Source of the DNA: Phormidesmis priestleyi BC1401
Lineage (GTDB): Bacteria; Cyanobacteriota; Cyanobacteriia; Leptolyngbyales; Leptolyngbyaceae
Direction of reading: 5' to 3'
Assembly: GCF_001650195.1 (NCBI RefSeq)
Contig: NZ_LXYR01000022.1
Coordinates: 1 to 64,000 of the forward strand
Length of the DNA: 64,000 bases
A model generated the notes under the pieces. The model was not told where the DNA came from. It searched no databases and saw nothing but the letters and a program-made list of their open reading frames with translations. Positions 61,501 through 64,000 of the stretch are shown here, in pieces; position 1 is the stretch's first letter, and each line of letters opens with the position of its first letter. The position numbers were made by a program, and so were the translations under genes.

Positions 61501-62829
61501 ATGGAATTGCTGCACGATCGCTATCAAGTTGAGCAATCACTCGGCAAAAAAGCCGGACGACAAACCCTGCTGGCACGAGACTTGCAGACTCAAAAACTCG
61601 TCGTCGTCAAGCTGCTGACCTTCAATCACGAGTTTGAATGGGACGATCTAAAGCTGTTTGAACGAGAAGCCGAGACTTTAAAGTCGTTGAATCATCCCGC
61701 CATTCCTCGCTATCTCGACTACTTTGAGCTAGAGTCACCGACTTATAAAGGGGTGGCGTTGGTGCAAAGCTATATCGAGGCGAAATCGTTAGATCAGCAC
61801 CTCAAAGCGGGTCGATCGTTTAGTCAGGCAGATGTGCAGCAGTTGGGGCAATCTCTCTTAGAAATTCTGATTTATCTACACAGCCAGTCGCCACCTGTCG
61901 TTCATCGTGACATTAAGCCCAGCAATATTTTGTTAGGCGATCGCTCTGGCACCACCGTGGGACAGGTTTATCTCGTCGATTTTGGCTCAGTGCAAACGCT
62001 GGTCGCTCATGAAGGCAGCACCATTACGGTAGTCGGCACGTATGGCTATATGCCCCCCGAACAATATGGCGGACGGGCGACTCCTGCCTCTGACCTCTAT
62101 AGTCTGGGCGCAACGTTGATTTGTCTTGCAACGGGCAAACATCCCGCCGACTTACCGCAAGCAAATTTGCGGATTCAATTTAAGTCAAGTGCGACGCTTA
62201 ACGAAGCAATGACAGACTGGCTAGAATGGCTAACGGAGCCTGCTATCGATCGCCGATTGCAATCCGCTCAAGAAGCCCTGAGAGTTTTACGAGCTAAAAC
62301 GGCTCGATCGCTGTCCACCCCTAAAGAGCGCAAAATCGTCCCTCAAATCACCAAAGCCCATGTTCTTTGGAGTGCAACTTGGCGCAGTAGCCTCACAGGG
62401 GCAGCTTTTGCGATTTCTTCGGTCATAATCGCGTACATAATCAATTCCGGTCACGACGGGGAAACACCTATATCAATCTCAGTGATGTTGATACTCGCGG
62501 CAGGAGCAGTCGGTTCAACGTGGGGATATGGGAATGGGCTATTGATGGCATCGCTCACTAATCGCTTTTTCTCTCCTCTCAAGAATCACTGGATTTATCG
62601 ACTGGGCATCGGAATCATCCCAATGAGTGTCAGTCTGATAGCCATATTGATTGCCTGTACATTAACTTCAACTCGCTCTGGCATATTATTATTCCCAGTT
62701 TTGGCTGGTTTGGCTGTGGCAATGTCACCGATGCTCGCGAGTCAACTTTTTGCCAATTGGTATATCAAAGCAAGTCGAGCAGTCCGTCGTCTAGAGTCGG
62801 AGGCGATGCCCGATCGTAACGACCCCTGA
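61501..62829 (+). CDS. Membrane-anchored Ser/Thr protein kinase (Hanks type)
   Basis: 442 residues. The kinase domain spans ~7-270: catalytic Lys37 (V-V-V-K-L), H-R-D137-I-K-P-S-N, D160-F-G-S, then the activation loop V-G-T-Y-G-Y-M-P-P-E-Q and D-L-Y-S-L-G. The glycine-rich loop is weak (L-G-K-K-A-G-R-Q), unusual but seen in cyanobacterial members. Three to four hydrophobic helices at 300-425 anchor it, with a short basic tail. No extracellular sensor repeats. Substrate unknown. Confidence 0.88.
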   Translation: MELLHDRYQVEQSLGKKAGRQTLLARDLQTQKLVVVKLLTFNHEFEWDDLKLFEREAETLKSLNHPAIPRYLDYFELESPTYKGVALVQSYIEAKSLDQHLKAGRSFSQADVQQLGQSLLEILIYLHSQSPPVVHRDIKPSNILLGDRSGTTVGQVYLVDFGSVQTLVAHEGSTITVVGTYGYMPPEQYGGRATPASDLYSLGATLICLATGKHPADLPQANLRIQFKSSATLNEAMTDWLEWLTEPAIDRRLQSAQEALRVLRAKTARSLSTPKERKIVPQITKAHVLWSATWRSSLTGAAFAISSVIIAYIINSGHDGETPISISVMLILAAGAVGSTWGYGNGLLMASLTNRFFSPLKNHWIYRLGIGIIPMSVSLIAILIACTLTSTRSGILLFPVLAGLAVAMSPMLASQLFANWYIKASRAVRRLESEAMPDRNDP

Positions 62830-62874
62830 AAACACTCTAGAATAGGTAGTTGGCTGTTATCTCTAAAGACTCCC

Positions 62875-64000
62875 ATGCTCGACCCTTCTCGCCGCTATCA
62901 CATCACCACCTTCGGCTGTCAGATGAACAAAGCCGACTCCGAACGCATGGCTGGCATCCTAGAAGTCATGGGCTATGAGTGGACAGAAGACGCGTTCGAC
63001 GCAGATTTAATTCTCTACAATACCTGCTCGATTCGCGACAGTGCCGAGCAAAAAGTTTACTCCCACCTCGGCAGACAGGCAGCCCGCAAACAAGAAAATC
63101 CCAACCTGACGCTGATCCTTGCCGGGTGCGTCGCCCAACAAGAAGGAGAAGCTTTGCTGCGTCGCGTCCCCGAACTCGACCTCGTGATGGGACCACAACA
63201 CGCCAATCGCCTAGAAGACCTCCTCGAACAGGTGTTTAACGGCAACCAAGTTGTCGCCACCGAACCCATCCACATCGTCGAAGACATCACCAAACCTCGC
63301 CGCGATAGTCAGGTCAGCGCTTGGGTAAACGTGATCTACGGCTGCAACGAGCGCTGTACTTATTGCGTAGTTCCCGGTGTGCGGGGAGTCGAGCAATCGC
63401 GCACACCCGACGCGATTCGTGCCGAGATGGAAGAATTGGGACGACAAGGCTATAAAGAAATCACCCTGCTAGGACAAAACATTGATGCCTACGGTCGCGA
63501 TTTGCCCGGAGCCACCCCCGAAGGACGACACAAACACACGTTGACCGATTTGCTCCACTTCGTCCACGACACACCAGGCATCGATCGGATTCGGTTTGCC
63601 ACCAGTCATCCTCGCTATTTCACCGAGCGGCTGATCCGCGCCTGTGCCGAGCTTCCCAAAGTCTGCGAACACTTTCACATTCCCTTCCAATCAGGTGATA
63701 ACGACCTTCTCAAAGCAATGGCGCGAGGCTACACCCACGAAAAATATCGCCGCATTATCGAAACTATTCGCGGCTATATGCCCGATGCGTCAATTAGTGC
63801 CGACGCGATCGCGGGGTTCCCTGGCGAAACCGAAGCCCAATTTGAGAACACGCTGAAACTCATCGAAGACATCGGCTTCGACTTGGTAAACACCGCCGCC
63901 TATTCCCCTCGCCCCGGTACCCCCGCCGCCCTGTGGGACAATCAGCTTTCTGAAGAGGTTAAAAAAGACCGACTCCAGCGATTAAATCATTTGGTCAGCA
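62875..64000 (+). CDS. miaB: tRNA-2-methylthio-N6-dimethylallyladenosine synthase MiaB (3' end beyond window)
   Basis: Radical-SAM methylthiotransferase acting on position 37 of tRNAs. 375 residues visible. The UPF0004 domain begins [16 protein letters not shown] with cluster Cys residues, N-T-C-S-I-R and A-G-C-V-A-Q-Q. The radical-SAM motif is C-N-E-R-C-T-Y-C (three Cys, CxxxCxxC), followed by G-Q-N-I-D-A-Y-G and H-I-P-F-Q-S-G. No stop before the window end; the TRAM domain should follow. Confidence 0.95.
   Translation, partial: MLDPSRRYHITTFGCQMNKADSERMAGILEVMGYEWTEDAFDADLILYNTCSIRDSAEQKVYSHLGRQAARKQENPNLTLILAGCVAQQEGEALLRRVPELDLVMGPQHANRLEDLLEQVFNGNQVVATEPIHIVEDITKPRRDSQVSAWVNVIYGCNERCTYCVVPGVRGVEQSRTPDAIRAEMEELGRQGYKEITLLGQNIDAYGRDLPGATPEGRHKHTLTDLLHFVHDTPGIDRIRFATSHPRYFTERLIRACAELPKVCEHFHIPFQSGDNDLLKAMARGYTHEKYRRIIETIRGYMPDASISADAIAGFPGETEAQFENTLKLIEDIGFDLVNTAAYSPRPGTPAALWDNQLSEEVKKDRLQRLNHLVS

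Overview
The window is chromosomal DNA of a cyanobacterium, most likely a filamentous, Leptolyngbya-like one (the genus is inference). Evidence is the dense scatter of the HIP1 octamer GCGATCGC and GATCG-rich codons, together with cyanobacterial marker genes: light-dependent protochlorophyllide reductase, petG, cytochrome cM, ftrV, psb34, CrtW ketolase, HpsJ-like, DUF3288, DUF1995, DUF4330 and three Uma2 nucleases. Most of the window is housekeeping sequence with short, often divergent transcription units.

Layout. 1-1138: a hybrid histidine kinase broken by the end of an insertion sequence. 1.1-10.8 kb: crtW, an SDR enzyme, an Hsp70-like protein, purS-purQ, a Fur-family regulator, an SPFH/NfeD pair, a PP2C phosphatase and ftrV. 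11-19 kb: a PAS kinase, a sugar-type ABC ATPase, two Uma2 genes and gyrA. 19-25 kb: twin response regulators, a frameshifted HEPN-like gene, a fasciclin protein, thiO and thiG (separated by two unrelated genes) and psb34. 25-35 kb: a TPR protein, a YvcK-like protein, an MlaF/MlaD lipid-transport pair, por, and an aldolase plus methylmalonate-semialdehyde dehydrogenase pair. 35-49 kb: a phosphatase, an M48 protease, an oligopeptide-type permease, apt, comF, petG divergent from cytM, a glycosyltransferase, and a protein with two repeated domains on basic linkers.

50-56.3 kb is the most distinctive metabolic region. It holds a decayed creatininase-family gene, a type III glutamine synthetase-like gene, and the three parts of a NitT/TauT-type ABC transporter. 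The substrate-binding lipoprotein is preceded by a clear guanidine-I (ykkC) riboswitch whose 3' strand can refold into an intrinsic terminator. I infer a guanidine-responsive (or related nitrogen compound) uptake and assimilation locus; no guanidine hydrolase or carboxylase lies in the window.

56.3-61 kb is a defence island read from the minus strand: a full-length type IIG-like restriction-methyltransferase, a RelE-type toxin pair and a HicAB pair. Extra copies of the methyltransferase 3' end follow each toxin-antitoxin pair, which suggests repeated insertion at, or duplication of, that gene end. The window closes with a membrane-anchored Ser/Thr kinase and the start of miaB.

The window carries at least four dispersed repeat families: a GC-rich hairpin repeat (six copies), an IS-derived inverted repeat (one broken IS end plus one MITE), a second MITE-like hairpin family, and a 31-bp element found inside two coding sequences.
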